Of a stretch of DNA of 64,000 nt, positions 1 through 11,062 are shown one piece after another. This DNA is from Mytilinidion resinicola (lineage: Eukaryota; Ascomycota; Dothideomycetes; Mytilinidiales; Mytilinidiaceae), in contig NW_022985454.1 of assembly GCF_010093595.1 (NCBI RefSeq), positions 611,473-675,472 of the forward strand. The letters run 5' to 3'. Under the pieces are notes generated by a model, which worked only from the letters and a program-made list of their open reading frames with translations, was not told the origin of the DNA and did no database searches. How positions within the stretch are numbered: the first letter of the stretch is position 1; each line of letters opens with the position of its first letter. The position numbers and the translations under genes are program-made.

Positions 1-515
1 CTCCATGATGCCCTTGTATTTGATTGCAGAAGATTGCGTCAGGTACGAGTGAGCCCACTTGCGCTGGCGAACCCAAGCTTCTACAGCTGACATCAGCATA
101 GGTTTTGAGACTTCGACTTGGGTGACGACTTACGGTTCCTACCCATGAGTGGCAGGTATGACAACATCCCATGGTTGCTCTTCGAGTCAATAAGGGATGG
201 CACGGCGGGTCTGTCGGAGTAGATCTTTGCGCGCTTAACGAGGAGGTCATTAGCGATGGACTCATCCGAGATGATGACGAAGTTCCATCCAATCATTCGC
301 GTCTTGTAGATACCGCCGTATTTGTAGGACCATTCTGCGAGCTTGAGCCAGAAACATTCAGGGAGGTCGTGAACGTGGCCGATGTAGGGGATCAGACCCG
401 GGCCCGGGAACCCCCAAGGACTGTTTGCCTTGTTCCAACGACGGTATGCGCCCACGGTGGTTGTCAGTGCAAAGGCAAGCATGGCCAAGGCTGCTGCTAC
501 GATGCTGAATTGCAT
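1..515 (-). CDS. Cytochrome P450, N-terminal part (runs off window start)
   Basis: N-terminal part of a microsomal cytochrome P450 monooxygenase (heme-thiolate, ER membrane). The first ATG in frame is at 515; an upstream GTG-initiated extension is not needed. The protein opens with a hydrophobic anchor (about residues 2-24), then the Pro/Gly hinge (PWGFPGPGLIPYIGHVHDLP), then the helix A / beta-1 region with GGIYKTRMIGW and AKIYSDRP, typical of fungal P450s. A 53-bp intron (81-133 on the minus strand, gtaagt...ctgtag) joins LPLMGRN to the QAWVRQRKWAHSYLTQSS segment, matching the helix B-C WxxxR region; without it the frame closes. The catalytic Cys region lies outside the window, so the substrate cannot be inferred. 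Confidence 0.88.
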
Positions 516-3085
516 CTTAGGCAGAGTAGAGAAAGAATTCGTGAATTGTAGAGTGTTCACGAGGAGACGCAGATGAAAGTGCGGCTCAGGTGGCGTGCGG
601 CAACGGACTAGCTGATTGCATCAAGCTAGCGAGAGTGAACGTCAGTGACGCTGCTTCTTGATGAGAGACGACGCCAGGAGAGGATCACGAAGATCTTACG
701 TACCTAGGTAGGACTGCGGATGGCAGGAGGATGGGCTTGAAGACCTTGTTCAGCCGATGTATGTGAGGTAGGTGGAGGAAAGGATATCTATGACTGACGA
801 TGAAGCAGAGAGTCTATGGGGCCAGGGCGAGCAATGACGGTGAAGTGACGGCCAAGCGGTGAGCTGCGACTTCTGCATTTGGACGCTCGAGCTCTTCGCC
901 GCTGATAACAGAAGGCGACTTCGGAAAGCAGTCCACTATGTACAGCTGATCAATCGTCGGTGCCAAGACCTCGAATCGCGCTTGCCGCTGTAAGTATGAG
1001 GTGCTTTACTATCTTTGCAGGAACGCGTGGTACCCAGGCAAGTATATGATTTTGAACAGTCTGTAGACGCATTGAGACACTCCTAACGTCACTAGACATC
1101 TGCGGAAAGGGGTGTATTGACATGTGCACTCTTTACTTGGTGAAGCCTGGAACGGGGGCTGCTATTCACTGTCAGCTTCGTTCAGTAACTTCCTTAAACA
1201 TTCCCGGAGTCAACTGCGTTTGAGACCTCCAACAGGTTGCAAGCCAGTATCAATTGATACAATAGTTTGGCCTTTTCCGTGCACCCGGCATGGAACCGCT
1301 AGACGTGCCAGGTACCGCTTACATGCTCCCCAGTTCTAGGACGATGAATGTTGCGCTGTCTAGATTTGGAGGGCGTTGTCACGTTGAAACACTTCGAGCG
1401 AGTATGTCACATCCATAATGGTTTGGTAATAAGTTCTGCTGTATAAGGTACCTCGGTCAATTTGAAGACCATTCATAACGACGGATGCTATGTCTTACGT
1501 CTTGCCAGATTTACAAAAGGGTGTTGAGGTACGCCTGGCAGCGGCAGAGAGTGCATAGAGACCTATGGCGAGGCATTATACTGACCATTTGCTCTGCCAA
1601 CCTACTAAAGGGATTGCAGCAAGATAATGCACGATATAGCATGATCCCGCTTGCCAATTGGGAATCGGAGAGTCGGATGTAATCTCACCGTGTTTGTTTG
1701 CTCGCTCAACGCCGAGCTTTGAGGGAATAATGTCGTTGCGTCCGCTCTTGAGATGGCACCTGTGTTAGGTATGTTTCCAGCAGGCGCCGCCCATTTGTAG
1801 ACACTGATATGTAATATTCCTATTCGGAGATTTACAGGCTCGAGCCAACGAGAATTCGGGCGCCGCCGCCTGAGGTGGCCCAGCGAGTACCATGATTGTT
1901 CAAGAAGATGGAAAAGGTTTCCCTTTGGTTCTGGAAGTCGCTTTTGAAGCACTCGAAACTGAGATTGACCATTCAAAACGATGGGTTTACGTCTCAATCC
2001 GATTCTGGAAAACACGTCGAAGCCCTCCATGCAGTGGTAAAATAGTGTATGCAAACTTTACTTTGTGTATTTTTGCAATATATTTTCTAACCCCTGTAGG
2101 CACGATCCCATCAGAGCGTCTTTTTTCACTCGCGATCAAGTTTCAAGACACCACCTTCGATTCGGCATACCTATTTACTGATCTTTCAAAACAGTGGGTC
2201 TGAACCTTCTTCCGATTGGTGATATACCTTTGAAGCGCCCCGAGCAGCGGTGAAACATTGTATACGAACTGTTATACTGGTACTGCAAATGCTACAATCC
2301 TAGGTCGTAAGTCTGGGCACACGGATTCATCACTGCCTGACTCCAATCTTGCTCACTCGACACCACTGCGAGGAGCAGCCCAGCTAGTAAGCAGCCAGTT
2401 AGTCAAGAGGCAATCTGATTTGCACTACTTGAAATTTGACATCGCATCTGGATTTTTGAAATTCCATGTGCGTACCCCAAGCACTGGTAAACGCGTGTGC
2501 ACAGGCTTATGACCTGTCACTATACGGACACCATCTTGCAAGGTCATTAGACGTTTTCCCAGCCGATTGAATGAAATATCTCAAAGCACCTTGAGGGACC
2601 ACAGACGGTGGCATAGAAGCGTACACGGACTGCTTGACTTGACCATTGCCTCGTCCCTGCTTTGTGTACACTCTTCGGGCAGTGCATGTAGTGCTTCAAC
2701 ATGTTGATGAGAATCTGGGGAATTGCTTCATATGTACACCCTGAAGCTGCTGTCTAAGGTGCCCCAGCGAGTCTACTGATGCTTCCAGAATATGAATTTC
2801 GCAATTCTGGAAACACCTCGAGGAACCTCAGACAGCGGCAGAGAAGTGTAAGCAGTGAGGAGTGAAATGGCCAAGTGCCTAAAATCGGAGGCCTGTGATT
2901 CGCCGAACGGTCATGTGCTCCAAATCACCAACACGGCAGCGACGACGTTGACAGCTACTTCAGTCCTGCGCTCCACCTCATACCTGGTTTCTCCAACCTC
3001 CAACCTCATTACCTCGACTTCTATTCCTGCTCTCTCTACTGTCCTCAAATCTTTCCACTCTGAATCAGACCCGACTATCATCACT
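516..3085. other. Long intergenic region
   Basis: No convincing gene. The small open frames here (for example 1124-1339, 1605-2054, 1892-2203, 2258-2512) lack domain signatures, introns or consistent coding character. The stretch holds a degenerate repeat family (separate entry) and the promoters of the flanking P450 and monooxygenase genes. Confidence 0.6.
1524..2856 (+). repeat. Degenerate dispersed direct-repeat family, at least five copies
   Basis: A roughly 45-bp motif recurs at about 1524, 2013, 2229, 2592 and 2817. Shared pieces are ttgaag/tcgagg, a cagcggcagagaagtg-like core and a gta(t/c)a(c/g)gaact-like tail. The copies at about 1995-2045 and 2795-2850 also share attctggaaa in front. 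The 1868-1905 and 2750-2790 segments share a ggtgsCCCAGCGAGT block. Copies are heavily diverged and spaced 216-489 bp apart. They may be remnants of an old tandem array or a degraded transposon. Confidence 0.45.
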
Positions 3086-4672
3086 ATGGCAAACCCTCTC
3101 TCTGGCACGGGATCTCTCATGCACTTCAAGCCAGTGGAATCCTATCCAAAGACTGGCATCAATGTCCTCGTCGTCGGCCAAGGCCTCGCAGGATTGGCTG
3201 CAGCTCTGGAGTGCGTTCGCAAGGGCCACGACGTGACTCTGCTTGAGCGCAGCTCCACCTACAACACTGCAGGTATGTTTAGCCCTACGAGGCGAGTCTA
3301 ACAACGCTAACCCGGTGTACACATAGGCGATATGTACTTCATGGGCCTCAGCGCGACCCGTTTCTTCAAGCACTGGCCTAAGCTCAAGGAAGCATACGAT
3401 TCCATCTCCCTGAACGATGCGTGGTTTGAAATTCGCAAGCACACGGGCGAGGCCATGATGCCAGCCATGCCGGTCACTAGCATCGATGCCCCCGGCCTCG
3501 AGAAAGGCATTCCGCCAGGCACGTTCCAGATGCGCCCTCTAGTCTACAAATTGCTGGTGAACGAGGCTGAGCGAATCGGTATCAACACCGTCTACAACGC
3601 TCGGGTCGTCGATTACTTCGAGGACGAGGGCGAGGGAAAAGCTGGAGCCATCACCGAAGACGGAACTCGCTACACTGCCGACGTTGTCATTGCTGCCGAC
3701 GGCGTCGGGTCCAAGTCGCAAAAGATTGTCGGTGGGCAGGTTCGTGCTCAGGCTACCGGCAGGGCAATGTGGCGCGCTGCATTCCCACGAAAAGTCTTGG
3801 ATGAGCATCCAGAAGTCAGGGACTTCATTCCCTTGAAGGACGGCAAGCCCATCGTCCGCACCTGGTTGGGACCCTCTACGTATGCTATCACGTTCACTCT
3901 GAAGGACTTGATCGTCTGGACCATCAATCACGACGCCACCGGCTCTGAATCTGAATCGTGGAACGCCACCATCGAAGCGGATGAGGTCGTCAAGGAGATG
4001 GACAAAATCATTGGGCCCCTCAAGTGGTCTCCGATGCTCCGGGAGCTTGTCAAGTGCACGCCTCCGAAATCTATCGTCAACTTCGAGCTTCTCTGGCGCG
4101 ATCCGCAGCCGACGTGGTCCTCAAGCACTGGTCGTATCGTGCAAATCGGCGATGCTGCACACTCCTATCTGCCGGCCTCTGCCAATGGAGCTACGCAAGC
4201 TATCGAGGATGCGATCCACCTTGCCTCCTGCCTTCAGATCGGGGGCAGCAAGGAGAGGGTTGCACAGTCCATTGATGTCCACTGCTACCTTCGGTACGTT
4301 CAAGCTTCTTCCTTAATGCTGCAGCTACTGACCTGATATAGCTTCATCCGTAATGCCTGTGCCCAGAAGATGGGATTCGCCAACGTCGAGCTTATGCAAA
4401 ATACCAAGTGGGATGAGGCCAAGATAGACCCCCGACGGGCCCGGCCGAGGTTGGCGAAGTGGATCTACTTCCACGACCCCGAGGCCTACGCTTACGAGAA
4501 CTACGAAAAGGCTGTCTCCGGTATCAAACAGGGTATTCCTCAGGATGAGAACCTCGAAATCGAGCCCAACTTTCCAAAGGGATACCGATACGAGGCTTGG
4601 AGCATTGAGGACATCTTCGAGGATGCAAAGAATGGCAAGCTGGTCGTTCTGGGCTCTGGAGATTGGAACTAG
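3086..4672 (+). CDS. FAD-dependent group A monooxygenase (salicylate hydroxylase-like)
   Basis: Three exons (3086-3272, 3327-4293, 4342-4672) separated by 54- and 48-bp GT-AG introns give 494 residues. It is a single-component aromatic hydroxylase type: FAD-bound, NAD(P)H-driven hydroxylation. The N-terminal dinucleotide fold has GxGxxG at residues 31-36 (GQGLAG) and the ribose-binding acidic residue in LLER (E54). The DG motif is at 187-188 (DGVGS) and the second FAD motif, GDAAHSYLPASANGA, begins at residue 337. The ATG at 3086 was chosen because upstream in-frame sequence starts only with GTG and is Ser/Thr-rich low-complexity. The C-terminal region (YFHDPEAYAYENYEKAV) resembles fungal salicylate hydroxylase / MAK1-type enzymes. 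The substrate is unknown. It has no co-directional pathway partners nearby. Confidence 0.92.
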
Positions 4673-5331
4673 GGTGATGTGTAGCGCCACACCGACTGCA
4701 AATGAGCTCGTGACTATTGCGGTCTGATTCTGGGGGTTGAAGCGGCCAGGGGCTTGGCGGAGCTCTACAAGTAGCTCAAAAAGCAATGGGAATTCTCTGG
4801 GATTTGATCTGCGCGCCTCTGGAATTTGATCTGCGTGCCGTGCCTCCAAGACAGTATGTGCACCTCCATGATATTGCCACTATGTCGACGGTGTCAAGGG
4901 TGGCCCCAAGAAGCCTCTCTTACCAAACATGAATGTCAAAAGCCGCAGGACCCAAATCAGGTCAAAGTGAACAGCGTTTATTGTCCGCCACGAGGTCACT
5001 GTTAGGAGTGGCTTAGGAAGGCCAGAAAATCTATGGCTGATGTCGTGAACCAGAGAGCCCAAATTGGCTAGGTGGAATATGCAGCTTAGTCAGTCTACGG
5101 ATCTCCCCAAGCTTTTTGGATGCATATCACGATGATCACGATCAAGCCACGATTTCGCTCCTACAAGCATTCATAGTAACCTCATTCACCACTTGGAGCA
5201 TATTTTCGGACGCTGCCCTGTCTCGTGCTCACGCTCCTTCACCGCGAATGCTGACGTAGCCGGACGGCTCCCGGTACAACTTCTCCACCTCACAACGCTC
5301 TCGCGCTACAAACACCACTTCGCAGCCAAAG
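4673..5331. other. Intergenic region
   Basis: Space between two co-directional genes, holding the monooxygenase 3' UTR and the CUE gene promoter. No coding or RNA feature recognised. Confidence 0.6.
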
Positions 5332-6032
5332 ATGGCGGAGCAAACAGTCAACATACCGCAGACCCTCGTTTTCCTAATCCTCTTCCTCCTCGCCATCCGG
5401 TGGTACTTCTCAAAGCCAACGCCAGGGACCACCTCTTCCACCGGCACGCGAGCGACGACTCCTACAATCAATCGTGGGGTCCGGATAAACCCTGCCCAGG
5501 TCGAGAACGTTGCACAAATGTTTCCAAATGCGAGTCGGAGAGACATCATGTGGGACCTGCAGCGGAATGGTGGGAATGTGACGGCGACGGTTGAGAGATT
5601 GGTGGAAGGGCGGGGACTGGACACTGTAAGTCTAAGATCGCTATTCCTGTGGCATGTTATCACTCAGATGCTAGTCTGCAAGTGCCACTGCTTTTGACTT
5701 CTGAGAATCACTGCTGATGCAATACATGGTCGCAGCCCCCACAATCTTTCCAACCCCCAACTCTCCGCACCTCGAACCCAATCTCTCGGGCTACGGCACC
5801 GCTTTCAAAGCCAGCCCACCCTGATCTCATAACTCGTTATAATCTTTCCTCGAAAATCAGCGCCGAGCCCTCATCTTCAATACCAGAGTCGAACGTGCCG
5901 AAGAAAGCATGGTCAGCAGATAAGAACGAGCGGCAGCAGATGCTGCAGCGACGGCGTGACGACATGATCTTAGCAGCGCGGAGGAAGCTGGAGGAGAAGG
6001 AGAAGGCAAGAAAGTTAGAGGGGGGGTCATGA
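5332..6032 (+). CDS. CUE-domain ER membrane protein (Cue1-like)
   Basis: Two exons (5332-5625, 5736-6032) with a 110-bp phase-0 intron give 196 residues. Yeast Cue1 (about 203 residues) anchors the E2 enzyme Ubc7 at the ER for ER-associated degradation. The sequence shows the same plan. There is an N-terminal membrane segment (TLVFLILFLLAIRWYF, about residues 11-26), a Ser/Thr-rich linker, and a CUE domain containing the MFP motif (VENVAQMFPNASRRDIMWDL) and the conserved second half (NGGNVTATVERLVEG). A C-terminal basic helix (ERQQMLQRRRDDMILAARRK) sits where Cue1 has its Ubc7-binding region. Architecture and length fit well; orthology is an inference. Confidence 0.88.
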
Positions 6033-6758
6033 TACTACGGAATGTGGTTAAGGGAGTATGAGCTTAGATAGGCAAACTGGAGCATACTCACCCACGATCT
6101 ATATGCACTCATCACGTTCCATTCAGAGTATGTCACTGTATTCTTTTGGGCCTAACACAATGTTCTACCTTGCATAGAGTTCGAACTTCCTTACCGACTA
6201 AGTCAAGTGTTTACTAGTAAGTTAACCAAATTTTTTCTGATGTCGATCCAATTAGCTGACAGCTTAGACGTGAATATTGGTCCCCCTACGCATTTTGAAT
6301 CCCGTGACGACTACAACGTACTGGCAAAAGTTGAAAAGTTCCAAGCAATCGTTGAACTAGTTCGGCCAACTCGAAAAGCATCAGCTAGGTGTACACGGAC
6401 TGGAGGTGTGACTCCCGACATTACAAAGAGCTCGGAACAACACATCGCTTACTATCAAAGAATGCCTCTATTATTATTCTCTTTGTCTCAAGATTTTCTG
6501 TTCTTTGTCTTCATTCATCAGCCGTCTTTTCGTTCTCTATTCTGGCTTAAACACAATCCTTTGTTGTAAGGAGGAAGTATATTTGTACTGTCCTTGCCAA
6601 TATACCATGAAAAGAAGTCCTGCTCTTCGCCATTTTCTTATCTATATACTCTCCAAACACTACTTTACTACACGCCTCGAGGGTCATTTCCAGCTTCTCC
6701 TAATCAACTACTTTAACTCAAACCTCAAAACGAATATAACACCTGATTTTTCTTTAAA
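6033..6758. other. Intergenic region
   Basis: Becomes AT-rich toward 6750, just before the ATG of the Cys-rich gene. Short open frames at 6207-6569 and 6505-6762 lack any family signature and are not called. Confidence 0.55.
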
Positions 6759-7718
6759 ATGACTATAGCCGCACACCGCCCAGTTGTAAATCCTCGGGAT
6801 CCCCCGGCACAGAACCCCCAATGCGACGATGCAGACTGCTGCGGGATGACACGTCCATGCACCGACCTGACAAGACCACGGTTCTGGTGCAGGTCGTGTA
6901 AACTCGATCTTAATTGTTGGACTGACGTCTGCGAAGGTTGTCATAATGATGATCTCTGTGTTCACCCCACTACAATGCTCCCCATCTGCGATGTGAACAC
7001 TGCGGAGACCGAATTCAATGGCCTACAGGAGACAATTGTAGCTGGTGCTGGCGGAGTCCAAAACCCGAACAACATCTCAACCTCAAGGAACTTCTTCCGC
7101 ACACTCCTCTGCGATGACTGCGAGCGCCAAGAGATGGCACTGTACCAGGAACGGATTACTCGCGGTATCAACAATCCCCGACCCTTCAACCTTGGAACCG
7201 TGGCTGCTCCCCGTGAGTGGCCTACGGATGCCTCCCCAGTCCAGGACTTGTGCACCTGCTATAACAGCATGTTTCAAGCCGTCCCAGCCGCTAATGTTGG
7301 ATTCTGCGCTGAGCACCGTCGAACGCAGTGGACTTTACTGAGGGGCCGGAGAGATGTCGGACGTGACTACCTTGAAGGGATCACGCGGACGCCGGAGGGT
7401 GGCATTGGACGGGCGAACAGGAGAGTTAAAAACCGCAGACTGGCTGCTCGTGGCCTGCCACGAAACGGGATGTTCGCCGATCGTCTTGCATGCCCATGCG
7501 GACGCGACGCTCAATTCCCTAACGCGATCAATCCTGGACAAGAGCGAACAACGGCTTGCGTGAGCTGTGGCGGAGTGCGACATGAACCGACTGTAGTCCG
7601 ACAAGCTGGTCCCGCGATCCCCGGCACACGACATTCTGGACGGGTTGCTAATTTAGCTGCCAAGGCAGCAAATGTGGTTCAGCCTGAGCGGTCGCGCTGG
7701 CTTCGAAGGCAGCGATGA
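6759..7718 (+). CDS. Cysteine-rich hypothetical protein (putative zinc-binding)
   Basis: Intronless ATG-initiated frame of 319 residues; the family is not recognised. It has several paired Cys groups: CDDADCC, then a WCRSC...CWTDVCEGC cluster in the first 70 residues; LLCDDCERQE near 120; LCTC and CAEH near 170-185; and CPCG...CVSCGG near 260-275. The C-terminal third is Arg-rich and ends in WLRRQR. The CxxC spacing suggests zinc coordination, possibly a divergent finger protein. No signal peptide or membrane segment is visible. Base composition matches the genic region and no RIP-type stops are present, so the frame is probably expressed. No function is assigned. Confidence 0.68.
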   Translation: MTIAAHRPVVNPRDPPAQNPQCDDADCCGMTRPCTDLTRPRFWCRSCKLDLNCWTDVCEGCHNDDLCVHPTTMLPICDVNTAETEFNGLQETIVAGAGGVQNPNNISTSRNFFRTLLCDDCERQEMALYQERITRGINNPRPFNLGTVAAPREWPTDASPVQDLCTCYNSMFQAVPAANVGFCAEHRRTQWTLLRGRRDVGRDYLEGITRTPEGGIGRANRRVKNRRLAARGLPRNGMFADRLACPCGRDAQFPNAINPGQERTTACVSCGGVRHEPTVVRQAGPAIPGTRHSGRVANLAAKAANVVQPERSRWLRRQR

Positions 7719-8036
7719 TCTCGCTCATCCCGTTCTCTCGTAGATATTGAGGGGATTACCGCAAGGGCTGATCAAATATAAGTGAGATTTACTTGGAAGA
7801 CGATGGAGTTGCGAGAGGTAAGTTTGGTAAGGTCCGTCCCTAGGTGGCGAGAAACCCCCCGTGCCGAGCAAAATATATTGTTCGGGCATCTCAAGTCTTT
7901 CCTCGTAAGCCTATAAAGTTATAGCTAATATTACAATCCGAAAGTCGTCAACAGGCGCTTTTCTCGGCAACTTTTCCATGGCGGGAAGGACTCCTTTGAT
8001 CCATTTTCCCTGAAAACCCCTCTTCGCGATGATCAA
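7719..8036. other. Intergenic region between convergent units
   Basis: Tail-to-tail spacer between the Cys-rich gene (plus) and the HET pseudogene (minus). Nothing recognised. Confidence 0.55.
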
Positions 8037-10200
8037 TCAGTGTTGTTCTAGTCGCTTGCTCGGCTTTGCAATGTTAAAGACTTCATTGAAGGTCTGGAAC
8101 TTCAAGCGTCGTTCAAGGCCTTCTGTGCTTTCATTCCACATCAAAACTCTTCTGCAATGCAAACCAAGAAATTTCGATGCATAATATAATTCTGCGTCCA
8201 CATAGTTTCCCGTTAGTCGCAAACCATTACTTCTAAGACCCTTGACTCCAAATTCAGAACGCCCAGTCACAATGAATCCAGTTACAGTTGGTGGTTCTTG
8301 GTAAGCCCAAGAACCGTTGATGGATGCCCATGACCAAGTCGGGACATGGGGCTTCCGAGAGCCTTCCGGATCCAGCTTGCTCCACAAGTGTGACACTGGC
8401 AAGTGGTCTCTCCAATGCCCTTGCACAAAATCCCTAAACGGACGCAGTCCATATGCCGTAGTTATAGCCAGAGAGTCGACTAAGCCGAGAAGCGCGGGAA
8501 TTTTGTCACTCTCGAAAGACATATTCCGGAGAAGGTAGAGAGACAAAAGCTTTTGCCAGTAATCGTTGAGGTTGAGATCCCTTTTCAATGCTCATCTGTG
8601 CGACATCTTGAAAGATTCAGTGTTCGATTCATGTAGTCCAGTCCACGCATCTGGCGGTTTGTGGCACTCGCAATCCAGAAGCGAGCAGCATTCCCAGACC
8701 AATTCTTCAGGCCCAAAATGCAAAACCCGGCGGGCCAACAAGCGCTCTTGCAATGCCCATGCCCTGCTAAAGAGCGGAAGGGCATCTGAAGTCTTGATGC
8801 AGAATCGGGTTGATGACATTGCGAAGTGAGATGGCACTTTCTGGACGGAGACAAACGAGTATGGTTGAAGGAGTGGCAGCACCCGTCCAGCTTTTGGTGG
8901 TCTCGGTAAGCTACTATGCGTACTATTCGGTGAGGACGACAGAGAAATTGTGAGATAGGCGTTGTTGTAGTAGTATGCCATCTTTGGCATTTCTCCATCC
9001 CAGTCAAACTTATTATCTTGTTCTATGCATAGAGAATCAATCCAAAGGTGCGGGATCTCCAGATATCGACAGACGAAGATTGCAGTTTGGAAGGCAGGAG
9101 GCATAGATGACCAGGGTATACGGTTGTAAATTCGATGCAGTTCGACTTTAACAAAGATAAGGGCCGGCTGCCTCCCCAGCAATGGCTAAGGCAAGCGTAC
9201 TTTTCCAGGATCTCTTCATAGTCGGACCAATTCCGGAGAGCAACATCTAGGGTTCCATCGTCGAGATTTACTTTTCAAGAGTCTCGTCGGATTGTATCTC
9301 GAGCTCACTTGATCTTTCGATTGACGTTCCTTCAAAAATGCGTCACAATCCCGATGTTTGATGTCACATTCCTTAATCCATGCTCTTACTGTCTCATACC
9401 GCTCGGGAGAAGTGGGCTCTGCCACTGCTGAGGCCCTACAGAGCTTCACATCCTCTTTATCAACAATAGTAAGCATATTCAATGATTTACCTGGCTTTGT
9501 TGAACACTCACCATTCTCAGGTTCTGTGAAAAAGTCTACCCACTCAGTTGGTTCGTTGTTCAGACCGTCTCGTTGGATGCCGAGTCTTAAGTAGCTTCCT
9601 GCTCCAGGGATGAACTTGCCCGAAACCTTGTGAAGCTCCCACTTCTGCCATTTTTGAATAACAGGAGCGGCTACAAGTATGCCATCCCAGAGAAAGGCAC
9701 AGACTCGGGTTGCAGCAACCTAGGATCAGCAACTCATACGGTTCACCTGCGTGCACACCGCCCCCCTAGGTATCCCTTACTCTCCCTTTCTCTTCCTTAC
9801 GGAGTTGTGGTGCTTCCTTGCTGTCGAGGGAAGGGAGTGCCTTTCCTTGGCGCCTTCCTTGCTGCCAAGGGAACGACCAAGGGAGCGCCCTAAGGGATAG
9901 TTCATCTCGTTCCTCTACATAGTCCGCCTTTACGGCATCTACAATACAACAGAGTTCACATCAATTTCAACCTGAGTCACAGCGTCGACACCCAGATCCG
10001 GCAGAGATTTTCAAATCCAACAGCGTAGGCTGCCCTCTGAAGTTACCACAGTACCTTGAGATGACTTGGGAGCATGTTTCGCAACCAAGGGGACTCTGAA
10101 AGAGCCTAAAATCTGCATGATCGAGAAAAGAGCGTTGTTGAGCAGGAAACTCGTCGAAGCCGGCCCGCCGGTCTTCGGTTCATCATTCTCCACCATCGCA
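8037..10200 (-). pseudogene. HET-domain (heterokaryon incompatibility) pseudogene
   Basis: Remains of a HET-domain protein, a family that triggers incompatibility cell death on non-self recognition. Reading 5' to 3' on the minus strand: a Cys-pair N-terminal segment (GCETCSQVI, then LKISAGSGCRRCDS) near 10,090-10,000; a segment with YLRLGIQRDG and EWVDFFTEPEN (about 9700-9480); HRDCDAF and PTRLLK (about 9340-9280). Then come the HET signatures ACLSHCWGG (about 9200) and PHLWIDSLCIEQD...AYLTIS (about 9040-8930), and the C-terminal half to 8037. Damage: an extra A in an AAAA run near 9272-9275 shifts the frame before VNLDDG; a second shift lies near 9115-9130 between the SNCIEFTT and IPWSSMPPAFQTA frames; a TGA at 8594-8592 lies in an otherwise open frame (ancestral CGA plausible). 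A MITE at 9771-9899 separates the N-terminal pieces. No intact product is possible as assembled. Confidence 0.85.
9771..9899. mobile_element. Short MITE with TA flanks inside the HET pseudogene
   Basis: The inverted ends TATCCCTTA (9771-9779) and TAAGGGATA (9891-9899) continue imperfectly as CTCTCCCT and AGGGAGCGCC. The outer TA on each side fits a Tc1/mariner-type TA target duplication around a roughly 125-bp element. The interior has two CTTCCTTGCTG copies and CCTTGG/CCAAGG self-complementarity, so it can fold back. It lies between the Cys-rich N-terminal and middle segments of the HET relic. Confidence 0.6.
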
Positions 10201-10217
10201 ATAGGGCTTGACACCAC

Positions 10218-10600
10218 ACAGTGCGATGAGTGGACTATGGTACTCTATTTTCCTGTGGGGAATTTGCAGATTACGCAAGTGTTGATGGGATACTGGTGGT
10301 GGGAGATTTGTGGAGCTGCGTCGCTGAAGTTGCAAAGGTGTGCACAGCCTTCGCAGAGCCCCGCAAGGCTGAAAGGCCTTCAGACTTGAAAACTTGAAAA
10401 TGAATGTTCAGATCCTTGATATAATAGATAACACTAGTCGAAACGGGTTGAAAGCGTAGATTGTGGATCGGGTTGAGTCTCATGGACGGAATAGGGCTAG
10501 GAACACTGGCAAAATAAGAGTGTCTAACTTAGTGTTAATCTAAGAAGACTGGCATTTTAAGGTTATTAAGTAAGCTAATAGGACCATTAAGTTAACGGAA
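10218..10600. other. Intergenic region
   Basis: Possible remnant of the HET gene 5' flank; AT-rich from about 10,490. No gene supported. Confidence 0.4.
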
Positions 10601-11062
10601 ATGTCATCTCGGCCGGTCTTGCGTATCCATACAGTGCTCTTAACCAGCGCTGGCTCCCAAGGCCTACTGACAGGCACTTGTCCAGTATTGCTTAGAGCCC
10701 CTGGCTGGACTTTGGGGAGTGGATCATGTCGCGGTTGGTGGTACCGAGGCCTGGCTTTCGGCGGCACTGAAGTTCATTATCCAATCTTTCAATGGCAATA
10801 TAACCCTGGGAAGGAAGGTGTATCCAACTACGCCAATTCGCGAGAAGACGAATTATGGCGAATACAGTATCGCTCGCCGCAGAAAGGGGAGAGCCATGAT
10901 GATAGACAGAGGGAGTTCTGGATGCCGGAATATGAGTGGGATGCACTACGGACCTTAATCGAAAGAGATGGCGTTATGAGCGATCCACAAGAGCAGGGCA
11001 TGTTATTGCTCGATAATGGGTGGCACATATGGGACGGCAATGAAGGGGTGCTGGTTGAGTAA
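10601..11062 (+). CDS. Hypothetical small protein
   Basis: ATG-initiated frame of 153 residues, unrecognised. The first half is Gly/Arg/Trp-rich and looks poorly structured. The second half (REFWMPEYEWDALRTLIERD and LLLDNGWHIWDGNEG) is acidic and Trp-rich and looks more protein-like. No introns, membrane segments or motifs are visible. It lies alone between a pseudogene and a MITE. It could be a chance frame or the end of a decayed gene. Confidence 0.3.
   Translation: MSSRPVLRIHTVLLTSAGSQGLLTGTCPVLLRAPGWTLGSGSCRGWWYRGLAFGGTEVHYPIFQWQYNPGKEGVSNYANSREDELWRIQYRSPQKGESHDDRQREFWMPEYEWDALRTLIERDGVMSDPQEQGMLLLDNGWHIWDGNEGVLVE

Noticed and set aside
171..551. 126-codon plus-strand frame
   Set aside because: Antisense shadow of the P450 exon.
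2855..3085. Upstream extension of the FAD monooxygenase
   Set aside because: Opens only with GTG and is Ser/Thr-rich without targeting features; the ATG at 3086 places the Rossmann motif normally.
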